From Ceratothoa steindachneri (Eukaryota > Arthropoda > Malacostraca > Isopoda > Cymothoidae), in the NCBI GenBank assembly GCA_963969495.1, contig OZ018323.1, positions 77,601,583-77,665,582 of the forward strand: a stretch of 64,000 nucleotides of DNA, given 5' to 3'. This document shows positions 19,901-28,882 of the stretch, in pieces. The position numbers and the translations under genes are program-made. Positions within the stretch are counted from its first letter, which is position 1; each line of letters opens with the position of its first letter. The notes beneath the pieces were generated by a model. It was not told the DNA's origin. It made no database searches and was given only the letters and a program-made list of their open reading frames with translations.

Positions 19901-21415
19901 TTAGTGCTTCTGGGTGATGTTCTTTTTTCTCCCGTTTCTCTTCTTCCTAAACTCAGCGTTTGAGATCTGCTCGCATGTGCTGTGATGTAGAATCACATTT
20001 TGCGCGAGCAGGGCCTCCTCCACTGTTTCGGGATCTACCTCTGAGTCATATTCCCATTTGTAGATCTTAGACCTTATGCCCTGGAATATGCTCCTGGTTT
20101 CCATCTCCTCCGGGAAGGGGAATTGTTCACAGGCGTATATCCTTAGGTTAATATAGTTCGCCCTTATCTTCTTCACTCTCTTCTTCTGTTCCTTCTTATC
20201 CTGGGGTTTGGGTGTTTCCGTGTCTGAGGAATCTGAGGATTCCGAAGAACTGCTATTATCAGAGTTGTTATTTGTCGCCGATTCTTGTTTGCCATGGGTG
20301 GGAGCAGGAGTTGTCGCCTCGACTGCTACTTTACGTGCTTTCTTGTTTGGTTTCTTGACTGTATCTGTGAGTGTTGTAGTTGCAGAATTCTGCTCCTTCG
20401 GGGTCATCTGCAGATGCAGTACGTCCCCTGAGGGGGGGTTGTCCGGGAACCACATTTGTTCCATACCCTTCTTCGCTAACATTTGATTCAGAACCGTTGC
20501 AAATGTGCTCGGGCGAGCCAAGTTCATGACGTGTGCATGAAGGATGCATGTCATTATTTTGGTGGAGCCCTCGTTTTCGATTTTAAGATACGTCTTCTTG
20601 GCGTCCACCTCAGAGATGGCCGCCTTAGCTGCCTGGGCGTAGGACGTGTTCGCTCTACGCATCTCCTCGTTCTTCTTGGCTTCCTTCTTTTTTCTCATTA
20701 TCTCCTTTTTGGCGGGGCATGACATGGCCATAGTCCTATGACCTTGCCCACAGCTTATGCACTTCACTGTGTTATTGTCACAGTTGCGCCAATTGTGGCC
20801 CTTCAGGCTGCATTTGGAGCAAGATTCTTGAGGCTCCCTGCAGTCTTTGGTGGCGTGAGATTCTATCTGAAAGCACTTAAAACAGAACTGGACTGGGGTG
20901 TACTCTCCCTTTTCCACCTGCTCGCCGCTGATCTTGGCATTGAACATTAGCAGTCCTTGTTCCTTGGCCTTATGTGCCATGGAAGTCTCCGCGAAGACCA
21001 CCTTGAACACATGTGTGTATTCACCACCGTCCCTTCTGTTCAAAAACTTAATTACCTCGGCTACCTTGGTCCAGGCTTGCCGCAGCTCTATCTCTTCACG
21101 GATCTCCTCCGCGGTATGCTGCCCAATCCATGGGTTGATTCGACGACATACCACGCTCCTGTGGGCCAGAATCTGAGGGGGTACTGCTGGCTGCAGTCCA
21201 ATGTCTCGCAGCGCTTCTACTGCCCTTTCTTTGGTTATTTCCTCGATATCCTTTTCCTTCTCGCAGATGGCGATATAACCGGAGGGAATATCCAGCAGCC
21301 TAACCATGGCTATGCCCAGTGCTCCGTACACGGCCTCAAAAGTGGACTCTCTGCTGGGCTTGGGCTGCCCGTCGACAACCCGCAGAGGAATCCTGGTCGT
21401 GTGGTCCTGGGCCAT
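19901..21415 (-). CDS. Jockey-type ORF1 (Gag-like RNA-binding protein)
   Basis: An intact 504-codon ORF. Residues 1-150 are an N-terminal region (IPSGYIAICEKEKDIEEI near 40-55). Three Cys/His knuckles lie at about residues 178-240: CFKCFQIESHATKDC, CSKCSLKGHNWRNC and CISCGQGHRTMAMSC. A Lys/Glu-rich coiled-coil-like stretch follows (KKEIMRKKKEAKKNEEMRR). A Ser/Asp-rich segment near 390-410 precedes a basic stretch and the C-terminal region. ORF1 proteins of this group package element RNA and escort it to the nucleus. It ends 11 bp before the ORF2 start, suggesting reinitiation or a coupled mechanism for ORF2. The start at 21,413-21,415 is the first ATG of the frame. Confidence 0.88.
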   Translation of the reverse strand: MAQDHTTRIPLRVVDGQPKPSRESTFEAVYGALGIAMVRLLDIPSGYIAICEKEKDIEEITKERAVEALRDIGLQPAVPPQILAHRSVVCRRINPWIGQHTAEEIREEIELRQAWTKVAEVIKFLNRRDGGEYTHVFKVVFAETSMAHKAKEQGLLMFNAKISGEQVEKGEYTPVQFCFKCFQIESHATKDCREPQESCSKCSLKGHNWRNCDNNTVKCISCGQGHRTMAMSCPAKKEIMRKKKEAKKNEEMRRANTSYAQAAKAAISEVDAKKTYLKIENEGSTKIMTCILHAHVMNLARPSTFATVLNQMLAKKGMEQMWFPDNPPSGDVLHLQMTPKEQNSATTTLTDTVKKPNKKARKVAVEATTPAPTHGKQESATNNNSDNSSSSESSDSSDTETPKPQDKKEQKKRVKKIRANYINLRIYACEQFPFPEEMETRSIFQGIRSKIYKWEYDSEVDPETVEEALLAQNVILHHSTCEQISNAEFRKKRNGRKKNITQKH

Positions 21416-21959
21416 CTCTTCACAAGAGTGGCCCTTCAGTCCAGATATATGTTTGTCTCCGTCCGCTCTCGATGTGGGTGATTGGTATTTCCTCAGATTG
21501 GTGCTCCTTCTCTTCTCGGATTATTTATTGGGGTAGTTGGTGACTCCCACTACTTCATCACTAAGCTTACGTGAACTGAACTGCCAAATGAGGGGGGATG
21601 AATGATGGAGGGTGGACCCGGGCGAGGCCCCTCAGATGGGTGATGAGTGGCGGACTTGATGATGGGTGGTGATAGAATCAACTACCACCACCCGGGGTGC
21701 CGCCCCATCTGGGGTTTGGATATCGATGCTGTTTCCAACTTACACAGGGACGGTTGTGTGTCCCCCTGTGGTCTTGGCCGGAAGCTACCCTTAGAGATTA
21801 GAGCGAACTCTTCCCCAAGGCTTTCAGCATCGCCTCGTAACCGGGCGGTCTCTTCCGTAGAGTTCCACAGTGGGCTAATCCTCAAACCTGCTTTCCTTTA
21901 CGTCCCCAATTATGTCTATCAAAGTGGACCGACATAGTTGTGGCGAGACTAGATGAGTG

Positions 21960-22960
21960 GCAGATCAGTTCATTTCAGAGAACCAAGCAAGGAACCCAGT
22001 ATATATAAGGCGAACAAAATACTAAACAAAATGAAAACGCAGGAAACAATCTGGAAAAACACAAGAATTTTGGGCGGACTCAGGTGAAGTTGCTAATCTC
22101 CGAGGGCAATTGCATACGGAGGTTTTATACATACGATTGGCGACTTTATCATCATCACCAACTCTATAATTTAAGAATGGACTTTTTTGAGTATTTGAAT
22201 AATAATTTCATCTTAGTTTGGTTCTGCCTTATGTTTTTTTATCAAAGTTATTTCTAATAATTCTTTGATGATATAAAAAAAACAAAATGGTGAAGTTCAA
22301 AAATAAATATAAGTATCGAAATTTTGTGAATTTTTTAAAACCCAAAGAATTACAAATGGTGAAGTTCAGAAAATTTATATATTTTAGCAACGTGATATTT
22401 TGAAAAGGGGGAAATTAAGTTTAGAGTTCCTTTTTAAAATTATTATAATTGGCGAAGTTCAGAAAATTTATAAAAATTTAACCATGGCTGCTTTTTTTTT
22501 AGATTTTAAATCTTAATCTTAGTAGTGAAGCGTAAGCTGGGGAAGTGGCGAAGCCATTGCCTGGTTCGATATATATTTGTTGAATTTTTATTGCCCTTCG
22601 TATGAATTAAAATTATCAACTTCGTTAATGATGATAGATTCCGCAATTCTCCCCTCAATATAATTGTTTGACTCGTACTTTTGCATGTGCGTAAAGAGAC
22701 TTGAAGAACTTGTACACCTTCTTATATCGGCTTAATGTTCTTTTATCCTCTTATTAAAGTGGCCCAACTCTCCGATCTATGCTAAATTGCAATTATGGCA
22801 TGATATACGGTATACTCCAGCGTCGTGATTGATTGGTCACAGTCTAGTCAAGGATTTTCGTATTTAAATGTGATATTTATGTCATTTCCATTCGCATACG
22901 ATTTTAAGGGGGCCAGGATGAACTTGAACTCTAGAATAGTGGAACTGTGGATATAAACAT
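21960..22960 (-). mobile_element. Penelope-like element, second family (copy 2), with an insertion
   Basis: Inverted relative of 12,240-12,880. The minus strand from 22,960 gives the linker and GIY-YIG segment (22,930-22,590; TCGTATGCGAATGGAAATGAC at the start). After an interruption at about 22,160-22,580 come AGTCGCCAATCGTATG (22,149-22,134) and the 3' noncoding part down to about 21,960. The coding part is broken by frameshifts. The Jockey-type element begins directly after it. Confidence 0.7.
22160..22580. repeat. AT-rich insertion with three GGTGAAGTTCAGAAAATTTAT-type repeats
   Basis: This splits Penelope copy 2. Near 22,288, 22,357 and 22,450 a motif of about 20 bp (TGGTGAAGTTCAGAAAATTT with variants) recurs, spaced 69 and 93 bp. 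A segment at 22,523-22,563 (GTGAAGCGTAAGC...AGTGGCGAAGCC) resembles 6,484-6,526. The identity is unknown, and no coding potential is visible. Confidence 0.55.
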
Positions 22961-23477
22961 CTTCTAGTAAATTGAAGTCATTTTCGTAATAATTAAGGAA
23001 ACAGCTTCAGGAATCTTAGGAATTCTAATTAATAAGGTACTTTCTTAAGTGTAATATTAATGAAAAGTCTAAATGGTACTTGCATCTTGAATATAATATT
23101 CTTTTATTAGATCAAAATGAACATGTCCTACTTCCCTCCCACATCATGTTTTTTTGTACATTTTGTATAATCTAGCGTATGCACCTCATGTCACAATAAA
23201 ATTACGCATTGATAAATATACGCTTTTAATTCTAGTTGGATAAAAGCTTTGAATTTTAATATTATGAATATCACAAAATAATGTCGAATTTTCAAGAACA
23301 GTTTAGAGTTATGGTTTATACATATCAGCAGGTTTAAAGGTGGAAGGACGCAGTGAAAGCTAGAATCAAAGACGATTCAAGTCAGAGTATCAAAGACTTA
23401 TCCCTGAAGCCTAATACCCTTCGGACAGCCCAACCGCAATTCAAGAAGCCCTTAGAGCCGAGAGGGCACACAATTCT

Positions 23478-24400
23478 CTAAATGCCAACTACCCCCCCCC
23501 CCCCTCCCTCATTTTGAGGTATTTCCGACCATGTTTGGCATATGACATTCAGCAATTCTGACCGTGTTCTTGTTTTTTTTTCTCTCCTTAGACCAGTCTT
23601 GTCTAGTATTTTCCACACACATTCTTGTGGATTCATGTCAGAACCCGACTGGGTCAAGGAAGTTGTTTGATGCCGCTTTAGTCCTCCCATGCTTTTCTTC
23701 TTTTTGCAGGAAGTTAGGGAGGGAGCCAACCTTATCTTCCAGGAATAAACAACTTTCTATTTCAAGCTGACCATGTGAAAACACTGACAGAAATCCCTCT
23801 TTGTGAATGATAATACATTTTTCTGAGTTGATATTGCGAACACACAACCTTTTAATATTCCAAATTGATTACCACACATCAAAAAGAAGCCACCATGTTT
23901 CACCATTGGTTGTAACTGGTTTATGCTAAACTCCCGAGAGCGTAATTTCCAAACCCTTACTTTTCCGCTGTCTGAAAAGTGAGAAAACCAGGCGTCAGAA
24001 AAAAAAATTATGCTCAGCCAAAATTCAAAAGGTTTGTCGCTGATTCCTTCAGCCAACTTATTACTCTTCTTGTTGTTCATAGTCAAAAGAGGGTTCCCCC
24101 CTGCCTATACCTCCTTGATATCCGAGAATGTGCCGGTAATTTACTGCTGTTTTGGGGCTTATTTAGAATCTTTCTGCCATTTCATAGGCTTTTAACCGAG
24201 GAATGTTCTTAATGGATCTTCATAAGGTCCAGGACAACCAGGTCGTGCGTGACTCCTGTAATATTTTACCACTTTATTTAATTGAACTATAATTCTGTTA
24301 ACGGAAGAAAGGTGGTATTCCAAGATTCCTAGCAATTTGTCTTTGGGAGAGTCCACCACCCTCAGAATGACAAACAATCCGTCCTCTTTGAAAATATGAA
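23478..24400 (-). pseudogene. Tc1-like transposase relic
   Basis: Three frames in the right order on the minus strand reconstruct a decayed Tc1-family DDE transposase. An N-terminal helix-turn-helix region lies at 24,377-24,192 ([21 protein letters not shown]). The catalytic middle lies at 24,086-23,757 (FSDAWFSHFSDSGKVRVWK, QPMVKHGG). The C-terminal part lies at 23,729-23,478 (SGSDMNPQECVWKILDK, equivalent to the SPDLNPIEHLW box). The frameshifts and altered acidic residues make it dead. Terminal inverted repeats were not found by eye. From 22,960 to 23,460 only AT-rich sequence is seen. Confidence 0.75.
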
Positions 24401-25283
24401 ATTTCCTTGGAGTTTTGCTTTTCAGGCCTGTTTAATTATTACAATATTAAACAGAAAAGATGGAAATAAAAACTAGTCAAAATGGTTTTAGTCCAATTTT
24501 TTGCCATTATTAAATCATACAATTGTGGCTGTCCATTAACTGTGTCCAGAAAGTGAGGTTTTCCTGTAACAACATTCAGAAGCGATGAAGTTGTTGAAAC
24601 GGCACCAGACACTTCATCTCTTCTCCACAACCAAATATTTTTGACCGAGGAATCAGACTTATTTCACGATGGGCTAATGTCATTGCTAATGGTCGCAATT
24701 ATGTTTTTGCTTAATAAAGTTTTTTTTCTATTGAACTATACTGGAAAACCATTACTTTCCGATAACTAGTATTATTTATTCAAATTAGAGACGTAGCAGC
24801 TAATAAAAATATATAAATCTAACTTTGTATTTCAGGAATTTTCCGGCGCCAAAAAATTACATTTATTCCCCAAATTAATCCCCCTCCTAAATAAATTATT
24901 TAATTATTGTTGGTTCTCAATTAATTTTCCTTGTTTCGTCCCCAAATTTTGAGGGACAAAAAACAGGGTTTTTTGAGTTGCTCCATATTTAGTCCGCCCC
25001 GCCATGGGGGTGGGGGTGAAGGGATTGGGGGATGAAAGAGTGGGAGGGGTATGAAGAGGTGGAGGGTAGCTGGCATTTGGAGAATTCTGTGCCCTTTCGG
25101 CCCTCATGGCTTCTTGAATTGTGGTTGAGCTGGTCCAGAACGCCCTAAGTAGTCTCTTCTTTGCGAACTTCTGCTCACGGACTTTGTACCGGGAATGTCC
25201 TTGTTAGTTTCGCGTTAATAATGATTATTACCACTGCTTGCGTTATGTGAAACGTTAATAATAATAATAATAATCAATTTTAG

Positions 25284-25360
25284 GGGAAACATATCGTAGC
25301 TGATGACGTCACGATGTGCCCGTCTTGCCAGTTCTTAGCTATCCGCTCCGAGTTGATTAG
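25284..25360 (+). CDS. WDR19: WDR19/IFT144, exon (second from last)
   Basis: A 77-bp exon encoding GKHIVADDVTMCPSCQFLAI and then RSELI plus two bases of an Arg codon. It supplies the CPSC pair of the C-terminal zinc-binding end. The acceptor is CAATTTTAG (AG at 25,282-25,283), phase 0 after the previous exon. The donor is AG/GTGAGT at 25,361. The continuity with the Cys-rich end of the preceding exon and the family's GRHML-like residues support the call even though the exon is short. Confidence 0.88.
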
Positions 25361-26009
25361 GTGAGTACTCGTTTTTCGAGCTCCCCTTATCTTGTACTCC
25401 TCCAGTAATTGGGCCCTTCCCCGCAAGGTATTTGTGTGGGGGTGGGGGAGTTTATACTTTTGGTCGTATTTTTGATCATCTTTTCCAAAGCTCGTTAAAG
25501 ACCATCGGGGAGAGACAGAGGGCGTTTAATCCTACCCAGTGTTATTGACCGCATCCAGTAGATTATTATGCAGGGGATGCTGGTAACATCCCCAGCATCT
25601 CCACCCATTTTAAACATGGCTGGGGTTATATCAGGTCTCTTTTTGCAACCCACGAATGACATCACGCTGCTGATATTTACCAGAGGGAAATAATAATAAT
25701 GGGTCCAGCGCCTTGCGTTATGTGAGACGTATATAAAGGGGAGTGATCATAGTTATCTTTAATAATAATAATTTTATCTCCCTCAGCTGGCATTAAATTA
25801 TTAACAGCCTAATTTCTCCCTATTCCAACTTAAGTGTAATCACTCGTGTGTTAGTGTTGATGTGTGCGCAGATTTCACCCAATTTCCTTTCCCGGTGGCA
25901 AATTTCCTGCAATAATATCCCTAACCCAGAGTCCATTTCTTGCCATTTTTTCTTTTTTAATGATTTTTATCAAAAATAGTCTTATAAAGGTCTATTTTTT
26001 ATGGTTTAG

Positions 26010-26550
26010 GCAAATTATCTATCTAACTTATTATTTACCCCATTTTTTTACCTCTACCTAATTTATCAACCTATTTTATTATCGATTTTTCTCCGGTTAT
26101 TCATCTTTGATTATCTACATATATGTCTACCTAATTTTAATTATCTACCATCATACTTTATCTAATTATCTACCTTGTCCATCCACCTCTCGTAACTATC
26201 TTCCTAGTTTATTCCTTTTCTTAAATATCTACCACTTTATCTACCACTCTTATAGGCTTAATTTACCTTCTATTTTATCCACTAAATTTATCTATTTGTC
26301 CTAATTACCTACTTACTTTATTCACAGACTTTCATCAAATACCTACATTATCTGGCCCTATTATTAATTATTTTGTCTATCACTATTGAAGTTATCTACT
26401 ATTTTGTCTACCGATCTTAATCATATGCCTACTTTATCTAATGACCTCAATGATCTACTTACCTAATCAAACGTATTTTAATTATCTATCGCATTATCTA
26501 CTGATTTTAATCATCTACCTTATCTACTCTTTTATCTACCGACAGTTATG
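26010..26550. repeat. Degenerate ATCTACC minisatellite, left block
   Basis: Repeated TTATCTACC/TTTAATCATCTACC-like units with variable spacing. The same composition and motifs recur at 28,190-28,690, on the other side of the mariner-like relic. Confidence 0.75.
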
Positions 26551-26892
26551 GCCCAAACTTTCGGTAGGGGCAAATTTCGTCCTAACAACACACATATAAA
26601 CATGGAATGGCACCAAAATGCCCCCTTAGAGCAACTCCTACGATCGATCTTTGAACATTTGAGTGGGGCAAAAATTCGATTTACAGCACGATATATAGTG
26701 CTGTAGAGAGCCAGGGGTCATCGCGAATAGGTAGAGAACTGGATAGGACAACCACCACTAGTTAACCAAGTAGTGCAAAAGTCCCGTTATACTCGTTACG
26801 ACGCTCTCAACAATGGAGACAATGATAGTTTCGATACAGCTTGACACGTTTTTATTGTTTTAACAAATAGATGTGTGTTTAAATTGTAATAT

Positions 26893-27740
26893 TAGTCAAT
26901 TTGGCCGCCCTCGGCGGCGAGCACGCGCTCCAGGAGAAACCTAAGACCGCACACACGTTGCGGATAAAGTCCTACCTCATGCTGACCCACACGTGGTGAA
27001 GGAGGACTTCAGCTCATCGACGTTGCTGTGGCAGACCTTGCACGGATTGCCCTTGAAATGTGCCCACACACTGTAGTTGAGGCGATTGAAGTCAGGCGAC
27101 TGCGGCGGCCAAAAGACCTTCCACCAGAAGTTCATGTTCGACCCCAACCATTTTTGGTATGTGGGTACCGTTCTGCTGAAAGACATAGTTTGCCTTCTTC
27201 GTAATCCTTCTCACCCAGGGCAAGAATTTTGTAACCAAGATGTCTCTGTAATCAGCTGCGATGAGCGTAACGGACCTTGGAGACGTCCTGGACGAAGCTT
27301 ATCACGCCGTCGTTCTGTTTGTTGATGACCAGATCGACCGTGAATTTTTTCATCAGAAAAAAATCGATTACCATCAAGACCAGTCGTTGAGAAGGTGACG
27401 ACAGCGCTCCCGACGTTGTTTTCCCGTACGGTCGGTGAGCAAAGGCCTTTCAACGTACCTCAGGGTCCTGCCACCCTCCTCTTTGATTGACAGCCCTGGA
27501 CACCGTGGCCATAGAGATCTTTTTATTCTTCGGAGCACTTTCGAAGCCCTTTATCACAGTTAAAGGGCTAACAACTTTAGGTCTGCCGGAACGAGCTCGA
27601 TCTGTGAGGTTTTCCCAGTTCTTGGGCTTCTTCGTGACTCTTTGGACGGTCATCCCCCTGACGTTGAGTCGCTTGGCGATGTCGGACTTGTTGTGGCCCA
27701 CGCTTAGGAGAGCAGAGATGTGTATTTTTTTCATGTCCAT
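26893..27740 (-). pseudogene. Mariner-like (IS630-Tc1-mariner) transposase relic
   Basis: The minus strand begins MDMKKIHISALLSVGHNKSD with IAKRLNVRGMTVQRVTKK (a helix-turn-helix), GRP-like SGRPKVV and an ISMATVSRAVN second HTH. A frameshift near 27,450 leads to RFFSDEKI (first catalytic Asp). The C-terminal part at 27,186-26,977 has FWPPQSPDFNRLNYSVWAHF, the box containing the last catalytic Asp, and the frame ends GGQID-stop near 26,893. The WPPQSPD box suggests the DD37D (maT-like) group, but spacing cannot be measured across the frameshifts. It is dead. Confidence 0.78.
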
Positions 27741-28189
27741 CTCACCATTTTAATGACACGTGCTGGAAAAGTAAAACTTTAAGTTTGTTTGACGGAACTT
27801 TTTCTATCACATACGTAAAGATCTCGAAAGATTAAAAAAACGAGTGTAGCAGAATTTTTGCCAAAACCCGTATGGGTCTATGGTATTGAAATCCTAGATG
27901 TTGCTCCGATCGAGACCCTGTGAGTGATCCTCAAAAAGGAGAAGGCGTGAGGAGCGAAACTTCAACCAATTATGACAATTACCTACCATTAATGCTGCAC
28001 CATCGCTCACGATTTTCTCCTGAAATTGATACCAGCCAGGACTAACCCCAGAAGCTGTCCTTTTTGGCGTGCTTTGCAGTAGAGGGCATAAAAGCTATGA
28101 AAATTATTAGCATCATTTTGATTGTCCTGTAGATGCCTCAAGGACATGTCAATGGGGAAGTTGAATAATCTGAAACAATAAAGCTTATC

Positions 28190-28690
28190 TACCCCCTAAA
28201 TTTGCCTCTACACAAAGCTTTGACTATAACTAAACATCATCTACCTATCTTACTTATCAACTACCTTATTGATCTCTTAACTGTCTACCAGTTTTAATCA
28301 TATATCTACTCTTAATTATGCCCGACTTAATTTACCAAATCTTATACGTCTAGCTGCTTTATGTGCCCCTATTTATTCATTACCCCCTTTTATCGATCAT
28401 CTACCTACCCTATCTCCCCCTCTTAATGTTCTATATTAATTATCTGCAAATGTTAATCACCTAGCCACATTATATACACATTTTATTCTCATCCGTTTAA
28501 CCAATCATATACCTAACCTATCTACCTAGTTCACATATGTATCTTAATATCTACCACTTACTATATCAATCTTAATCATCTAGCCCTATATCTTCCCTCA
28601 TTAATTCCTATCTACTCTATCAAGCTCCTTTAATTATTTACTTACTTCATCCACCTCTCTTTTATCTACATCCTTTATCTAACCAGCTTG
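28190..28690. repeat. Degenerate ATCTACC minisatellite, right block
   Basis: Same motif family as 26,010-26,550: CTATCTACC, TTAATCATCTA. It probably was one array before the intervening 1.6 kb was inserted. Confidence 0.75.
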
Positions 28691-28775
28691 CAATTAACAA
28701 ACTTTTAAAAATCTGAGATGCCCACGTTGTATTTTTTTAATAATAAAATAAATTAAATAAATTCTTTATCGTCAG

Positions 28776-28872
28776 ATTGGTAGAGGACGGGGAACCTTGC
28801 CCGATGTGCGGAGAAGAATTGTCTGTAGAACAACTGGTGCCTGAAACAGACTGGAAGGAAGCTCTGGATTAA
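28776..28872 (+). CDS. WDR19: WDR19/IFT144, last exon and stop
   Basis: The first base A completes the Arg codon (AG+A) of the previous exon. Translation is LVEDGEPCPMCGEELSVEQL then VPETDWKEALD and TAA at 28,870-28,872. CPMC is the last Cys pair of the IFT144 C-terminal zinc site. The acceptor is GTCAG at 28,771-28,775. Together the four exons give 219 codons including the stop, with no frame conflict. The C-terminal tail is acidic and short, as in other animals. Confidence 0.9.
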
Positions 28873-28876
28873 GTCA

Positions 28877-28882
28877 AATAAA
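28877..28882 (+). promoter_or_regulatory. WDR19: Candidate poly(A) signal AATAAA for WDR19
   Basis: AATAAA begins 5 bp after the stop codon. This would give a very short 3' UTR. Further AT-rich signals lie downstream, so the true site is not certain. Confidence 0.5.

Larger units (their letters stand above)
16560..21955 (-). mobile_element. Jockey-type non-LTR retrotransposon, nearly full length
   Basis: This minus-strand element has a 5' UTR (about 21,955-21,416), ORF1 (21,415-19,901), an 11-bp gap, ORF2 with endonuclease and RT (19,889-17,130), and a 3' UTR (from 17,129 down to about 16.6-16.7 kb) with four dispersed copies of an 18-bp motif. It has no RNase H, unlike the I-like family in this window. 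Only one nonsense codon damages the coding part, so the insertion is young relative to its neighbours. The exact ends and target duplication were not fixed by eye. It is antisense within a WDR19 intron. Confidence 0.85.
15376..25283 (+). other. WDR19: WDR19 intron, 9.9 kb, filled by transposons
   Basis: Intron with a GTGAGT donor and TTTTAG acceptor. Most of its length is a nested set of mobile elements, nearly all opposite to the gene: SINE, Penelope-like end, Jockey-type element, Penelope-like copy 2 and Tc1-like relic. No additional exon is needed, because the flanking exons join in frame and match the family without a gap. Confidence 0.85.
25361..28775 (+). other. WDR19: WDR19 last intron
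   Basis: An intron of 3,415 bp. It contains a degenerate CTAC-rich minisatellite in two blocks and, between them, a mariner-like relic. The stretches 25,361-26,010 and 27,760-28,190 show no coding signal. Confidence 0.85.

Noticed and set aside
20208..21481. Plus-strand frames of 70-174 codons over 20.2-21.5 kb
   Set aside because: They are antisense shadows of the intact Jockey-type ORF1 on the minus strand.
24439..24630. Minus-strand frame at 24,439-24,630 as part of the Tc1-like transposase
   Set aside because: It lies upstream of the HTH region but shows no transposase motif, so it was left out of the relic.
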